From assembly GCA_003615045.1 (NCBI GenBank), contig ML014132.1:62001-126000 (forward strand): 64,000 nucleotides of DNA. Reading direction: 5' to 3'. The notes below the pieces were generated by a model. That model searched no databases. It had not been told where the DNA came from and saw nothing but the letters and a program-made list of their open reading frames with translations. The stretch is from Caulochytrium protostelioides (taxonomy: Eukaryota; Chytridiomycota; Caulochytriomycetes; Caulochytriales; Caulochytriaceae). Both the position numbers and the translations under genes were made by a program. Below are positions 39,338 to 50,500 of the stretch, piece after piece; position 1 is the stretch's first letter; each line of letters opens with the position of its first letter.

Positions 39338-40948
39338 ATGCCGCTTCGGAGCAGCCTCGCGCGGTCCTCGGGTGGGCGCGCCGCCGCGACTCCGAGCGGC
39401 CCCACCTCGCGGTCCCAACCGAAGCGCGGATCGGCCATTAGCACGACGCCCATCTCGTCGTCGGAGAGCGGCGAAGACGACCTCGACGACGACGACGACG
39501 ACGACGACCTCGATCTTGAGGAGGAGGAGGACGAGCGCGATGTTGGCGACGATGGCGCATATGGCAGCGACGACGCCGACGACACCGAGACCCTCGGCGA
39601 CGGCGAGAGCTCTTTGACAAGCGCGAGCGTCGATTCAGACCTCGCACCGCGGCGCCGCGTCGCGACGCGGAGCCGGCTGCGCATGTCGACGTCCGCTTAC
39701 GACCCGCCGTCGTCGTCGCCGTCGTCGTCGCCCGGCGTGCCTTCTTCCTCCTCGCGCCGGCTCGGACGCAACCCGCGAGCGAGCGCACTCGCGTCCTCCT
39801 TGCGCCGCCAGGCCCCGGAGTCCTCGTCGGACGACGATACCGCAGACCTGGACGACGAAGAAACGCCCGTCCGCGACGTCGCCGACGACGACGACGACGA
39901 CGCCGCGGATAACGACGTCGAGGAAGACGACGACGAAGAAGCGGATGGGACCACGGCCCGCCCTGCCGCCTCGCAACCCTCCCGTGCCCTCGGCTTCAAG
40001 GGCCGCTCCACTATCGTCTCGGATGAGGAAGATGAGGAAGAAGATGAGGAGGAGGACGACGATGAGGAGGACGACGAGGAGATGCCCGATGAAGCGACCT
40101 TGCGCAAGTATCAGCAGCGTGCGCTCGACGAGCACGACGATGAGGACGCGACCGACGACGAGGAGGACGAGGAGGACGCGCCCCAGCGCCATGGACGCGG
40201 CGGGCGTGGCGGCGGCCGCGCCTCGGCGTCTACCACCGCCTCCGGATCCAAGAACTCCAAGGCCGCAGCACCGTCGTCCAAATCGAAATCGGCGGGCAAG
40301 TCGGTGACCATGGCTGCCGGCACGAAGCGCGGCGCGGCCCCTCTTTCCGACGACGAGGCATCTTCACAGAGCGAGGACGATGAAGCCGCCGCCGCTGCGC
40401 GTCGCGCTGAAGAGGACGTCGATGTCGACGACGACGAAGACGATGTTGAGGAGGACGAGGAGGACGAGGAGGACGAGGATGGAGAAGACGACGAAACCTC
40501 GCGTCCGAACGACCGCTCGCGCATGACGGCGCGCCAGCGCCGCTTGCATGTCGATGACGACGACGATGAGGCGGCGCTGATGATGCTGGACAACCCGCCG
40601 GACCTGCGGACCTCGAAGCGGCGCAAGCTGACGAGCGAGGAAGAGGCGCTAAAGCGCAACGCCTCGGCGCGGCGCCGCAAGGCCCAGGCCGACATCCGCG
40701 CCGAGGAGGACCAGCAAGCGACGATTCAGAAGCTGCTCAAGAAGCAAGCGACCAAACGTGGACGCGGGTCCGGTCGGGGCGGTGACGACGACGATGGCGC
40801 GAATGACCAGGACCCGGGCCGGAATTTCCGGTACCGCGATACCCGCGACAGCACCGTCCTCATTATTCCGCGGCACCTTTCCCGTGAAGGCAAGGGCCGT
40901 CCGCTCGCGCTGTTCCCGCCGGCGCGGCCGCTTCCGCAGCGGTCCTAG
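39338..40948 (+). CDS. IES2: INO80 chromatin-remodelling complex subunit Ies2 (PAPA-1 domain)
   Basis: 536 residues from the ATG at 39338 (A at -3); the frame upstream has only non-ATG starts. Ies2/INO80B stimulates the ATPase of the INO80 nucleosome remodeller. The diagnostic PAPA-1-like region lies near the C-terminus (about residues 395-480): RMTARQRRL, ALMMLDNPP, KRRKLTSEEEALKRNASARR, RKAQADIRAEEDQQATIQKL and LKKQATKRGRG. The N-terminal 390 residues are dominated by Asp/Glu runs alternating with Ser/Ala/Arg-rich stretches, fitting a histone- or DNA-facing nuclear protein. No zinc-finger HIT domain is visible after the PAPA-1 part. No introns. Confidence 0.85.
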   Translation: MPLRSSLARSSGGRAAATPSGPTSRSQPKRGSAISTTPISSSESGEDDLDDDDDDDDLDLEEEEDERDVGDDGAYGSDDADDTETLGDGESSLTSASVDSDLAPRRRVATRSRLRMSTSAYDPPSSSPSSSPGVPSSSSRRLGRNPRASALASSLRRQAPESSSDDDTADLDDEETPVRDVADDDDDDAADNDVEEDDDEEADGTTARPAASQPSRALGFKGRSTIVSDEEDEEEDEEEDDDEEDDEEMPDEATLRKYQQRALDEHDDEDATDDEEDEEDAPQRHGRGGRGGGRASASTTASGSKNSKAAAPSSKSKSAGKSVTMAAGTKRGAAPLSDDEASSQSEDDEAAAAARRAEEDVDVDDDEDDVEEDEEDEEDEDGEDDETSRPNDRSRMTARQRRLHVDDDDDEAALMMLDNPPDLRTSKRRKLTSEEEALKRNASARRRKAQADIRAEEDQQATIQKLLKKQATKRGRGSGRGGDDDDGANDQDPGRNFRYRDTRDSTVLIIPRHLSREGKGRPLALFPPARPLPQRS

Positions 40949-41230
40949 TGGGCTTGCTTCTCGCGCGTCGCCCGTGTACATTTCTGTTGTTTGAATTTTG
41001 CACGGTTTCCGACGACGCATTTTCTTTTATCTCGTGGACGCCCTCTCTGTTGAGCGCCTCGATACTGTGTTGATCTTGGGAGCGAAAGGGGTCGAGCCGC
41101 GACAAGTCGAATCAAGTCAAGTCGAGTCACTCAAATCATGCGGTAGCCCCGTGAATCAGCGAGGGGGCGTATCACCGTATGTGTGTACGAACGATCCCCA
41201 AGTCGATCGTCCGTAGGCCATCGATGCCGC

Positions 41231-41363
41231 GGGTACCCGAAGGCTTTCGGGTCCCCCCGCCACGCCTCCCGCGTGGCGGTTGTGCTGGGCAAGGTGTGAC
41301 GCTGCCGTGTGGGTTCTATTTTGACCGTGCGGGCGTCTCGATTCGCATGGGAGGCGAATCGAG
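41231..41363. other. Cluster of three stem-loops
   Basis: Hairpin 1 pairs 41235-41241 with 41246-41252 (7 bp, 4-base loop, extendable past one mismatch). Hairpin 2 pairs 41257-41265 with 41271-41279 (9 bp perfect, 5-base loop). Hairpin 3 pairs 41337-41346 with 41354-41363 (10 bp perfect, 7-base loop). They lie about 300 bases downstream of IES2. They could be a structured RNA, a 3'-end element or relics of small mobile elements. Confidence 0.5.
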
Positions 41364-42272
41364 GAGAGGCACCGTTCAGACGGCCGAAGCGGGCGACGCG
41401 CCCATCAACTTTTCTTTCTTAAATTGTTTACTGTTTGAAGCGCCGACTGACGTGATCTCGTCAACGCTTGCTAGTCAGCGGGAGGTGGCCGCCCCGCGTG
41501 ACGGAGGAGGCCGCAAACGAGCAGGCAGAGGCAAATGAGTATGAGGAGGCACCCCTCGTTCATGGCCATGGAGGAGCCATTCGTTCACGAAGGGGAACAC
41601 CGCCCCGAGTCGCCGAGTCTGCTGCGGTCCGCCTGTGCAGGCCCACGGTGCACAGCACGCGGCACTCGGCTGTCGGCCGATGGTGGCGGCGGAAGGGACC
41701 TCCTTCGGTGTGAAACCCGCCGAGGCCGCTAGACCAAACCGGGTCACTGCCTGGCCACACACCAGTTTCACCGCACGCTGGCGAATGACCGAGTATGGCG
41801 GCGCCCGAAGGCCGCCTCGCGCTCCCGTGTGCTTGGGCCGCGGCTGGCGGCCAACTGGCCGCCTCCCTGCACCCGCCGACGCTGCGGCCGTGCGCATTCC
41901 GCATCTCGATCTCCGTAGCCCACGTGCGCCATTGATGATAAAGAGCGCATGTGTTGTGACGAATCGTGACATGTGCCGAGCGGGGTGATTGATGGCGTCG
42001 ATGGGGAAGCGCATGACGACGATGATGATGCACGAAGGCGGAGGTCGGCTTCAAAACGTCTTGGCCCCCGTGACACATCGGCCTGGGACTCCCTGGTGGG
42101 CAAACAACTGCGCCTCTGTTTCCTACGCGCGGCACACCCAACCGCCATTGCGGCGCCAAAACGTTGTCCCGCTGCCTGCCTTCTGGCCTAAACATTAACC
42201 TGAGTTTTTTTTGTTGGTATCCACTCGGTCAGGCGGCCCCGACCGACATCCGTTGCGGCAAGATCGACGCGC

Positions 42273-42281
42273 TATATAAAT
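42273..42281 (+). promoter_or_regulatory. TATA box of the RGS gene
   Basis: TATATAAAT lies about 230 bases before the ATG at 42510. It is one of only a few convincing TATA boxes in the window. Confidence 0.55.
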
Positions 42282-42509
42282 ATCTGGCGATCTCCCGCTT
42301 TTCCCCGTCCGATCAGAAAGACAAGGACGCAAGTGCAAAGGCCCATTCCTTTTGCTGCGCCTGCACCCCACCCACCGACCCCGGGTGTCACGGGCCGACG
42401 GCGCAACCCGTCCTGACCGCATGCCCCGCTAGAATAGAAAAGCTTCCTGTCTCGTGTGCCCTCACCCTCCTCCAACGCCCAGCGACGCGAGGTCTCTCCA
42501 CAGGCCACG

Positions 42510-44450
42510 ATGGCCGAACCGGTGATCAACGGCATGATGGCGGCCCTGCCGCTCGGCAGCAGTGCGGGCAGCGCACCCGTATCGACTCCGCTGCCGCTGA
42601 CGCCCGATACGCCCCATGACGTGCTGTATCAAGCACGTTCGCTCAAACAGAAGGAGAAGTGTTTGCGGTTCTTTGGCGACAACCGCATCCCGCTGCAAGT
42701 CGGCAGCGGCAGCGCGTCGAAGCTCCGCGCTTTCTTTGGCGACCGCGGCGTTCGCGGCTCCGTCTCATCGTCCTCTACGCTCGCGCCCTCCACGCCGAGT
42801 CGTAGCACCGAACTCTGTCCGAGTGGTGATGACGAGCGCGATGGTGCTGATGCTGCCCGACCACACGCGGCCGGTGATGGTGCCGCAGACGAAAGCGACG
42901 ATGGAGATGACGCATCGATACCCGGCGGCTCAGGCGCCAGCACGCCCTATGCGCCCTATGCGGTCATACCCACCCGCGCGGCTCATATCGATGCCGACGA
43001 GGCGGATACGGATGCCGAGGCGATTGCTGCAGCCGACGCGGAGGACGAAACAAGAAACCCGTCGAATGCATCCAGCGCATTTGCGTCCGAGGCGGCCCTC
43101 CACGGCAGTGACCACGCGGCCGAGGCGGCCGTGGCATCAGATCGCGACGGACTTGAAGCGACCATGTCGCGGGAGGTTCCCAACGCGCCTGTGGGTCGCA
43201 TGCTGTCGTCGATGGTGACGCCGTCGCCCCGCGGCCCGCGCTGCGCCAGCAGCAGCCTGCTGTCGCTGTCCTCCTCGGCGCCCACGACGCCCATGCGCGA
43301 CGGCGGCGGACTACGCGCCATGAGCCAGAGTGGCGCCCTCCATCTCGGCCTCGGGTCCGGCCCGCCCTCCCGCCGCTGGTCGGCCATCGGGCCCCACGCG
43401 GCGGAGAGTCTGCCGACGCTGCTGAGCAAGGCCCTTAACATGGGCGCGCCGAGTCCAACGTCCACGACGCCGACGGACGACCGTACGTCGGCGTCCGTGT
43501 ATGTCGATGCGCAGGCGCGTCCTACGGCATCCACCATGCTGGCGACGGCAACAACATCGCCGTTGCGATCCCGCGCGACCCGCGGCGGTGGCGGTGGCGG
43601 TGGCGCCGACATGACGGGCGTTGCGCGCACCGGATGGGGAATCACGTTTGCGCCGCTGACAGTCGCGTCCACGCGGAAGCTGCATGCCTTGCTCGGCGAG
43701 AACTGCCCGCTCGATGTGCCCGTCCGCGATGTCGAGCAGCAGGGCCTGCGCGTGCTACTCCAGAGTAAGCTGCCGCAGTTGTACTTTTGCACGTATCTGC
43801 TGCGCTCGTATCACATCGAACTTCTCTTCTTTGTGGGCGACGTGCAGCTGTTCGAGCAGCAGGTCTTTGAGAACGACGAGGATCTGCGTGCGGCCGCCAC
43901 AGCCATCTTTGACGACTACCTGACGCGCGACGGCGCGTTCGAGGTCAATTTCTCGTGCCGCGGCCGCCGCGCGGTCGTCGATGCCATGAAGCAGGGCTCG
44001 AACCGGCGTTGCTTTATGCCCGTGATGGACGAGGCCGCCGCCATGCTCGACCGTGCCTTCATGGATTTCAAGGACTCGCCTCTGTTTGCGGCCATGAAGC
44101 AAGATCTCGGCCATGCCCAAGTCCACTCCCGCGACGCGCTGGCGCGCGTTGAGAAACAGTTGCTGGACGTGCTGCGATCGCAGTATCGGACCACCACCAG
44201 TGGCGCGGGCCTGGATGGCAGAAGCAGCAGCATGCCGGGCTCCCATGCCTCGATCTACCCGGGGGGCCAGAGCACCGGCGGGCTCGGCAGCACCGCGAGC
44301 GGCCTAGCGTCTCATGGCAGCGCCGCGAGCCATCTGAGCGACCCGACGGCCGCCGACTCGCTTGGCGAGCAGAACCGCGCGATCCGCGCCAAGCTGCCTG
44401 TGTTTATTGCGCGCCGTACCGGCCTGCAACTCGATCTCCCGGTAGCCTAG
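42510..44450 (+). CDS. RGS-domain protein (regulator of G-protein signalling)
   Basis: 646 residues from the ATG at 42510 (gccacgATGg). RGS domains speed GTP hydrolysis by heterotrimeric G-alpha subunits. The domain spans about residues 395-535: DVPVRDVEQQGLRVLLQSKL, PQLYFCTYLLRSYHIELLFF, VGDVQLFEQQVFENDEDLRA, AATAIFDDYLTRDGAFEVNF, DEAAAMLDRAFMDFKDSPLF. It is preceded by KLHALLGENCPLDV. Two related short motifs occur near the N-terminus (KCLRFFGDNRIPLQV at about 50 and KLRAFFGDRG at about 72), so the L-x-x-F/L-F/L-G-D/E element is present three times. Between them lie about 300 low-complexity residues. No membrane helices or other domains seen. Confidence 0.88.
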   Translation: MAEPVINGMMAALPLGSSAGSAPVSTPLPLTPDTPHDVLYQARSLKQKEKCLRFFGDNRIPLQVGSGSASKLRAFFGDRGVRGSVSSSSTLAPSTPSRSTELCPSGDDERDGADAARPHAAGDGAADESDDGDDASIPGGSGASTPYAPYAVIPTRAAHIDADEADTDAEAIAAADAEDETRNPSNASSAFASEAALHGSDHAAEAAVASDRDGLEATMSREVPNAPVGRMLSSMVTPSPRGPRCASSSLLSLSSSAPTTPMRDGGGLRAMSQSGALHLGLGSGPPSRRWSAIGPHAAESLPTLLSKALNMGAPSPTSTTPTDDRTSASVYVDAQARPTASTMLATATTSPLRSRATRGGGGGGGADMTGVARTGWGITFAPLTVASTRKLHALLGENCPLDVPVRDVEQQGLRVLLQSKLPQLYFCTYLLRSYHIELLFFVGDVQLFEQQVFENDEDLRAAATAIFDDYLTRDGAFEVNFSCRGRRAVVDAMKQGSNRRCFMPVMDEAAAMLDRAFMDFKDSPLFAAMKQDLGHAQVHSRDALARVEKQLLDVLRSQYRTTTSGAGLDGRSSSMPGSHASIYPGGQSTGGLGSTASGLASHGSAASHLSDPTAADSLGEQNRAIRAKLPVFIARRTGLQLDLPVA

Positions 44451-44539
44451 AACGGCCGTCGGCCACGAATATCAGCTCTTTTTCTTTTTTGCGATGAACC
44501 TTATATATTTTTGTTTAGCGCGGTCGTGCATAGAGGCCC

Positions 44540-44835
44540 ATGCTGGCACCTCACCGGGAGACTGATGTGTTCGCGCCTTGGCGCTCCGCCTTCGGGGGCG
44601 GGCGGGAGTTGCGGCGTCGGCGGTCGATCAATCAGGTAAGCAATGCCTCATCAGCCGGCGTGTTGACCCCCTTTTGACCCGTTTTGTCATTTCCTTCTTT
44701 TTTTCGATTTCTTAGGGTCGGCCGCCGCGCGGTCGGATTGGTCGGGCCGGTCTCCACGGCCCAAGGATCGAAGGCAGTGTCATCGCAACGCAGGCATCGG
44801 CAGGACTCCGCAGCGGCGAGCCGCGGAAGGCATGA
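44540..44835 (+). CDS. Possible two-exon small gene, 72 residues
   Basis: Exon 1 runs from ATG 44540 to 44635 (32 codons, ending CAG). A textbook 80-base intron follows: GTAAGC donor at 44636, pyrimidine-rich tail and TTCTTAG acceptor ending 44715. Exon 2 (44716-44835) continues in the same phase for 39 codons to TGA. The product is basic and Gly/Arg-rich (GGGRELRRRRSINQGRPPRG across the junction) and matches no family I know. The intron looks genuine; the coding assignment is weaker. It could instead be an intron in the 3' leader-distal part of the RGS transcript or in a non-coding RNA. Confidence 0.3.
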
Positions 44836-45877
44836 GAGGGTCGCCTCGCAGCGCCCGTCTCAGGCGATGGCCGGTGATCTGGCACGGACGGCGGCCCGAG
44901 TGTCAGGGGCGACAGGGACGGCAGGGACGACCCGTCCGTCCGTCGCGTCCAGACCCCGCCGGCCCCCGTCTCGGTTCGTTGGGTGGGCGCGGCGGCAACC
45001 ATACGGGATCTCGCGGCTCCCGATCGCAGCGCAGTCGCGACGACGGGGGTTTCCCAATCCAACATCCTCGGATCGCCATCAGCCTTCGGCGGTGTTTCAG
45101 CCTGTGTCGGCACCATCACCACCACTATGACCGATGAGCGACTCGCACCGCTAGCACCGCTAGCACCGCTGGCACCGCTGGGATCGAGTATCGCGGCCCC
45201 AGGCTACTGCCTGCCAAGCCGGTGAGGCGTCAGGGTGCGAGCGCGTGTGATGATCCGCCCGCCCCATCGGCGGTGGCCAACCCCTGGGCGAGAGAAAGAG
45301 CGAGAGGGAGAGCGGATGAGACTGAGAGAGACTGAGAGCGTCTTCGGCTGGACCAATGCGCGACGCCAGCGCAGCGCAGCGCGCCGCGATCCGGCTTGGC
45401 CGGAGCATCAGCCTCGCCGCAGCGGCCGACCGGCGGCCACGATGCCGCTGGCGGCCGCAGTAACGGATGACCCACGACCGTGGGAGGGATGAGCAGCCAG
45501 GCGGGCGAGCGGCCATGTTGGGACGGTCCTCCTCGCGCTGCTGTTGAAAGTAGCTCATCTAGCGCGTGGCGGGGCCCGCTTGACATGGCCAGGCTGTCCT
45601 CTTTTCCTGTGGAGCGAGGGCGCGCGCAACGGCAAGGAGGAGGCGTCGGGCGGGCCCACCTCAGCCACGGTCTCCGCAGCCGCAGCCGCTCTTTTGCCTG
45701 CCCGTTCCGCTCGGCACATCGCCTGCTATATAACCAGCCTGCTATACAACATCGCGCTCAGTCCTCTAGTTGGACCTCGGCGTTCGCTCAAGAGACACGT
45801 GACACGTGCGACGTATTGGTTTTCTCATTCGTTTCGGCTGGTTGGTACCCCCCTGCAGCTCTGTTATCGCGCCCTCC
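44836..45877. other. Intergenic region upstream of TRR1
   Basis: About 1 kb. A minus-strand ATG frame of 118 codons (45586-45230) lacks family motifs and is not supported. It ends in the thioredoxin reductase promoter. Confidence 0.35.
45727..45733 (+). promoter_or_regulatory. TATA box of thioredoxin reductase
   Basis: TATATAA lies 151 bases before the ATG at 45878, with a pyrimidine-rich stretch about 30 bases downstream suited to transcription start. Confidence 0.6.
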
Positions 45878-47514
45878 ATGGTTGAGCACGCCGCCCACAC
45901 CCCTTCTGCACCCTTCACCACGCCGAAACCCAGTATGTCGTCGGCTTCCCTGGCGTCGCCCTCGCCGCCGCCGAGCGATGGCTCGGCCGCGAACCCCCAC
46001 CCCGTGATTGTCGTCGGCTCGGGCCCGGCCGCACACACCGCCGCGATCTACCTCGCGCGTGCGGAGCTCCACCCGATCATGTACGAAGGTTTCATGGCGA
46101 CCGGTAACGTTGACTAACCCGCTAACAAAAAAAAAAACAATGAGCGATCCGGGCCGTTCTGGAGCTCGTACCAGGACGCTCGTGATCGGCGTTTTGGCTG
46201 GATAACGTCTTTTGTCATCGCGAGCGAGTTTGTAATTTAACTCACCAGTATGTCTTTTGTTTTTTCGATGCATGATTGGCCATGATTGGTCGCGATGGGT
46301 TTCGCTACGTGACACCTGGCACGTGCCATGCACCGGCTTGCCTGTGGGTGATGACTGAACCGTGGTTAGGCATTGCCGCGGGCGGTCAGCTGACCACCAC
46401 CACGGAGGTGGAAAACTGTAAGTGACCCACGTTTCTCTCAACATTTGCGTAGCAGCGAGCGCGAGCGATACACTGCCGAAGTTAGCGCAATGCAAGACCC
46501 GATGGCGACTCACCCTCGACGCTTTTGACTCCTATGAGTCCGATGCCGTGTTTGTTTTCGATGATATGCTTTTTTGGGCAATGAACGATAGTTCCTGGCT
46601 TTCCTGACGGGATCATGGGCTCGGAGCTGATGGACCGCATGCGCAAGCAGTCGGTGCACCACGGCACCAAGATCATTACCGAGACGGTCGCCAAGATCGA
46701 TCTGTCGAAGCGCCCTTTTAAGATTTGGGTCGAGGGCGAGGAGGAGGACCACCAGGCGATCTACTGCCGCGCACTCATCCTGGCGACGGGTGCGACGGCG
46801 AAGCGTCTGCACTTCCCGGGCGCCGACGAGTACTGGCAGCGCGGCATCTCGGCGTGCGCCGTGTGCGACGGCGCCGCGCCCATCTTCCGCAACAAGACCC
46901 TCATTGTCGTGGGCGGCGGCGACTCGGCCGCCGAGGAGGCGATTTTCCTGACCAAGTATGCCAAGAAGGTCCATGTGATGGTGCGCCGCGACGTGCTGCG
47001 CGCCTCGAAGGTGATGGCTACGCGTTTGCTCGCGCACCCCAAGGTCGAGGTCCACTGGAACTCGCTGCCCGTGAAGGCTCTCGGCAACGGCAAGGTGCTG
47101 ACCCACGTCGAGATCCAGGATACGAGCGCGACCGGCTCGGGCGAGGTCCGCACGATAGAGGCCAACGGCATCTTCTTTGCCATTGGCCACACGCCCAACA
47201 CGGCGGTGCTGCGTGACCAGATCGCGACCGACGCCACCGGCTATGTCAAGACGCTGCCGCACCCGGAGAGCGGCGGCCCAAGCGCGCACACGAGCGTTAA
47301 GGGCGTGTTCGCGTGCGGCGACGTCCAGGACAAGGTCTACCGCCAGGCCATCTCGGCCGCGGGCACGGGCTGTATGGCGGCGCTCGACTGCGAGCGCTTC
47401 CTCACCGAAGACTCGGAGCATCTCGCCAACACGACGACCGTCGCCGCGCCCGACAAGACGGTCACGGGCAATGAAAAGTCGACATCCGACGCGCCTAAGG
47501 CTAAGACCTCATGA
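45878..47514 (+). CDS. TRR1: Thioredoxin reductase, three exons
   Basis: Exons 45878-46103, 46370-46417 and 46592-47514 give 398 residues. The ATG at 45935 (A at -3) is a likely alternative that shortens the N-terminus by 19. This NADPH-dependent flavoenzyme of the low-molecular-weight type keeps thioredoxin reduced. Exon 1 carries the FAD-binding [20 protein letters not shown], exon 2 only [12 protein letters not shown], and exon 3 [20 protein letters not shown], the redox pair [10 protein letters not shown] (Cys codons 46855 and 46864), the NADPH motif [12 protein letters not shown] and the closing [20 protein letters not shown]. Junctions restore the family sequence exactly: ATG-Gly-IA with donor GTAACG/acceptor TTAG (266 bases), and VEN-FPGF with donor GTAAGT/acceptor ATAG (174 bases). 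The C-terminus has about 30 extra Thr/Lys-rich residues. Confidence 0.96.
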
Positions 47515-50500
47515 GCGCACTCGCCGTGTAAACATGCTAAGTAATCTGGACCTTAGTAAAGCGAGTGTCGGTCAGGGTCTGCCCTCGGCATGGCGTCGCA
47601 CCCGTGATGGGGACCGTCGTTGGGTATGCAGCAAGGGCGGGTCCACGAAGCCACGGCGGAGTGCGAATCCAAAATCGATGCTGTTGCCGGCCTGAGTCTC
47701 GTCGCATGCATGCGTGTTGATTGAGCCCGCTCCTTCCACCCCCTCCATTAAAAAATGCCATGCCTGTGCCCGCGTCTTTTCCGGCCCCGGTGGTACTGGT
47801 GCTGATGAGCGACATGAACGACTGAAGACAACCACGGGGGAGTCGCCTAGGAGGAGCGATAAGCGTTGCACCAGCCTGCCAGCACGAACGCCAGAAAGGG
47901 TCTGTTTCATGGCCCGGGAGGACCCGATGGGGAGGACCCGACGCTGAGCGCCGTGCCAGAGCCGTTCAAGCGGCCCGGGAGGTCGTACACGCTGCGGTAG
48001 GGTGCAGCGGAGATAGCGGAACCTCGCGTGCTTGATCGCGCGTCAGGCCCGTCACACCCTGGTCCCGAGCTTGCGTACGACCCATGAACCCCCAGCGTGC
48101 GGCGCCTCCCCTCGCTGCCCGCCCTGCCGCTGGCGCAACAGCCAGGACCGGCCGCCTCGCACCACCACTCGCAGGCCCCCGTGCCGGCGGTCCCGCGGCA
48201 GCAGGCGAGGGAGGCTTCGTCCGTCGAGCAGGCCACGCCGCATCCGCGCCACCCACGCTCGGAAGCGCCTTGTGGGGCCGGCGTGGGTCCGCGGGCAGCG
48301 CGACGTGCGCGGCGTGCCGACGGTGGACCTCACGTGTCGCGATGGCACCATCGCTGTGCATGCGACATGCCTGGAGATGGCGCAACCGCCGCTGGCGACG
48401 AGGCACGAGCGTGGGGTTGGTGTCGCAGGTGCCCCGAAAATTCGGGACGCATCCGCCTCCATTGCGCTCGGGCGCTGGCGGTGCGTCGCCGGAAGGCGAC
48501 CAACGACCATGGAAAGGAAGGCGGCGGCCACTGCATGCGGCTCCTTCTCCATCGCCCAATCCGCCCGACCCGATAACACGGCAGACAGCATGCAAAAGCT
48601 TCGCGTAAAAGCTGCGCAAAGCCTGGGGCAGACGGGGTCGGTCGGTAGGCCGTGAGCCTTGAAAATTTGCGACTTTATCGTTTTTATTATCCCCCCCTTA
48701 GTTTGTCGATCCCTGACGATCGAATTCGTTAATAATATCGAAGACAAAGCTACGCGATCACCCTGGGGCACACTTTGGCCGGGACCAGGGCCGTCCGCAT
48801 TTGGTTTGGTTGTCGCCGGATGCGCTTGCCGTCCACGGACAGCCATGGGCCTTGCCCATGGGGCCTGGGGGATGCGGCACAGCGCTGTCGGTCTGACCCA
48901 CATGGCTCGGCAGCGACGATTGTTCGACGCGGCATTGCGGTCGCGGTTCACCCAGGGCGACACAGGAAGCTGGAGAGGTGTCATTCTGCCGCCTTAACAT
49001 CACCGGGTAAATGCGTCACCTCATGCACCGCTGCATCCACCCTCACCCAGCAGGCGGCGGATATGCCAGCGTGCTTGGATGCGGGGCAACGTGCGATCGG
49101 GTGATCACGATCATGTTGACCCTTTCGCCCGCGAGTCCATACAATGCGTTCTGTTGTCGCCGCGCCGTCTTACGTCTTTGCTGTTCGATCGGAATTGCTG
49201 GCTGAGGCAAGGGAGCGGCCCCGATCGCGCTGTGAGGGGGCCGCGGCACGATTGCGTTCGCGACTCTGGCAGGTGCCCCCCAGGGCGCAGCATCGTGCGC
49301 CGACTCCTTCCGCGGCGGCCCCTGGACGCGTGACACTTCCCCACTCACTGCCACCCGGAGCGGTGGAACGCCTCGCCGCCCCACACGACTGGACGGCAGC
49401 CGCTGGGCCGGCGACGCCTCCGGCTCAGGCACCAGGCACCGGGCCGCCTCGGCGCCTCTCGAGCGTTCGAGAACCCGTCGACGCCCCGCGTCCCGGGCGG
49501 CCCAGCCGTCGCGCTGTCTCGATTGGTTTGTTGCGGCGAGCGCCTTTTGGTTTGACGCATGCATGGCGGCCGAAGGCGGTCGGACGCCTTCGAGCGAGGG
49601 TGGCCGACGCTCGGGCGGTCCCGCATCACGGACGACTTGGGCGGGCGAGACGGGCGGCCCGCGCGACCGCCCGCGAGCGATAGGCACAGGGCCGTGCGTG
49701 GTCATGAATGACGAAGCACGTCCCGCCGCCGCGCGCGGCTGCCGCCGCCGCCGGCGGCTGGCAGAGCCCGAATCCCGCCGCCGGAACGCCCCCGGTCGAG
49801 CGCCCGGCCCCCGCCGGGGGTTCGTCTTGCTGGCGGGGTCGCGACCCATGCCGCGCCGTCGGGCGAGACATGCCGCCGAGGAGACAGCCCCCGTGGCCGC
49901 GCGCCTATCGCTCGCCCCGCCACACGGCGCGCGCGACGGGCGCCGATGAGTCAACGCGGCTCACGACAGCCGCGGTTCAGGGCGAAACGCTGCGGATCCG
50001 GCGACGCCTCGCAACGGCGCCTCCCCCGTGGGTCGGAGCCGGCCCGCCGCCGCCGCCACCGCCGGTGTCCCCGCTCGCGGCGGTCGCCGCTTTCGAGAGG
50101 CTTCAGGCGGGGACGTGATGAGGGGTGTGAAGTGGACTCGGGAGGCCGCCGCCCTGGAGCCGTGTCAGCGCCTCGTGGCGGCCGGACCCGACGCAGCGTG
50201 CGGGCAGGCCACCGAGCCGGCGGCTCGCGGCGGCTGCGGACGCCGGCGCGACCCGCGCGGGGTCAGCGTCTCGCGCCGGGTGGGCCGGCCGCGCCAGCCG
50301 TCTGAGCCACATTGCCGTAAGCCGGCGGCGTGGGCGGCGGCGGACACCGCTTGCAGCGACGAGATGGGACGGGAGGGGAGCAGGAACAGGTGGCAAGGAC
50401 CGAGCGATGGCAGCGTGCCGCTCGTTTCACCCGCAGCCTGGTTGGCCCCTTGCCGACTGAGGGTGCCATACGGTCGTGGTATGGCAGAACACGTGCAGTC

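Larger units (their letters stand above)
40949..42509. other. 1.6 kb intergenic region with a hairpin cluster and TATA box
   Basis: Contains three consecutive stem-loops (41231-41363, listed separately) and a TATA box for the RGS gene. A 68-codon ATG frame ending with TAA at 42196-42198 has no recognisable family and is not called. The rest looks non-coding. Confidence 0.45.
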
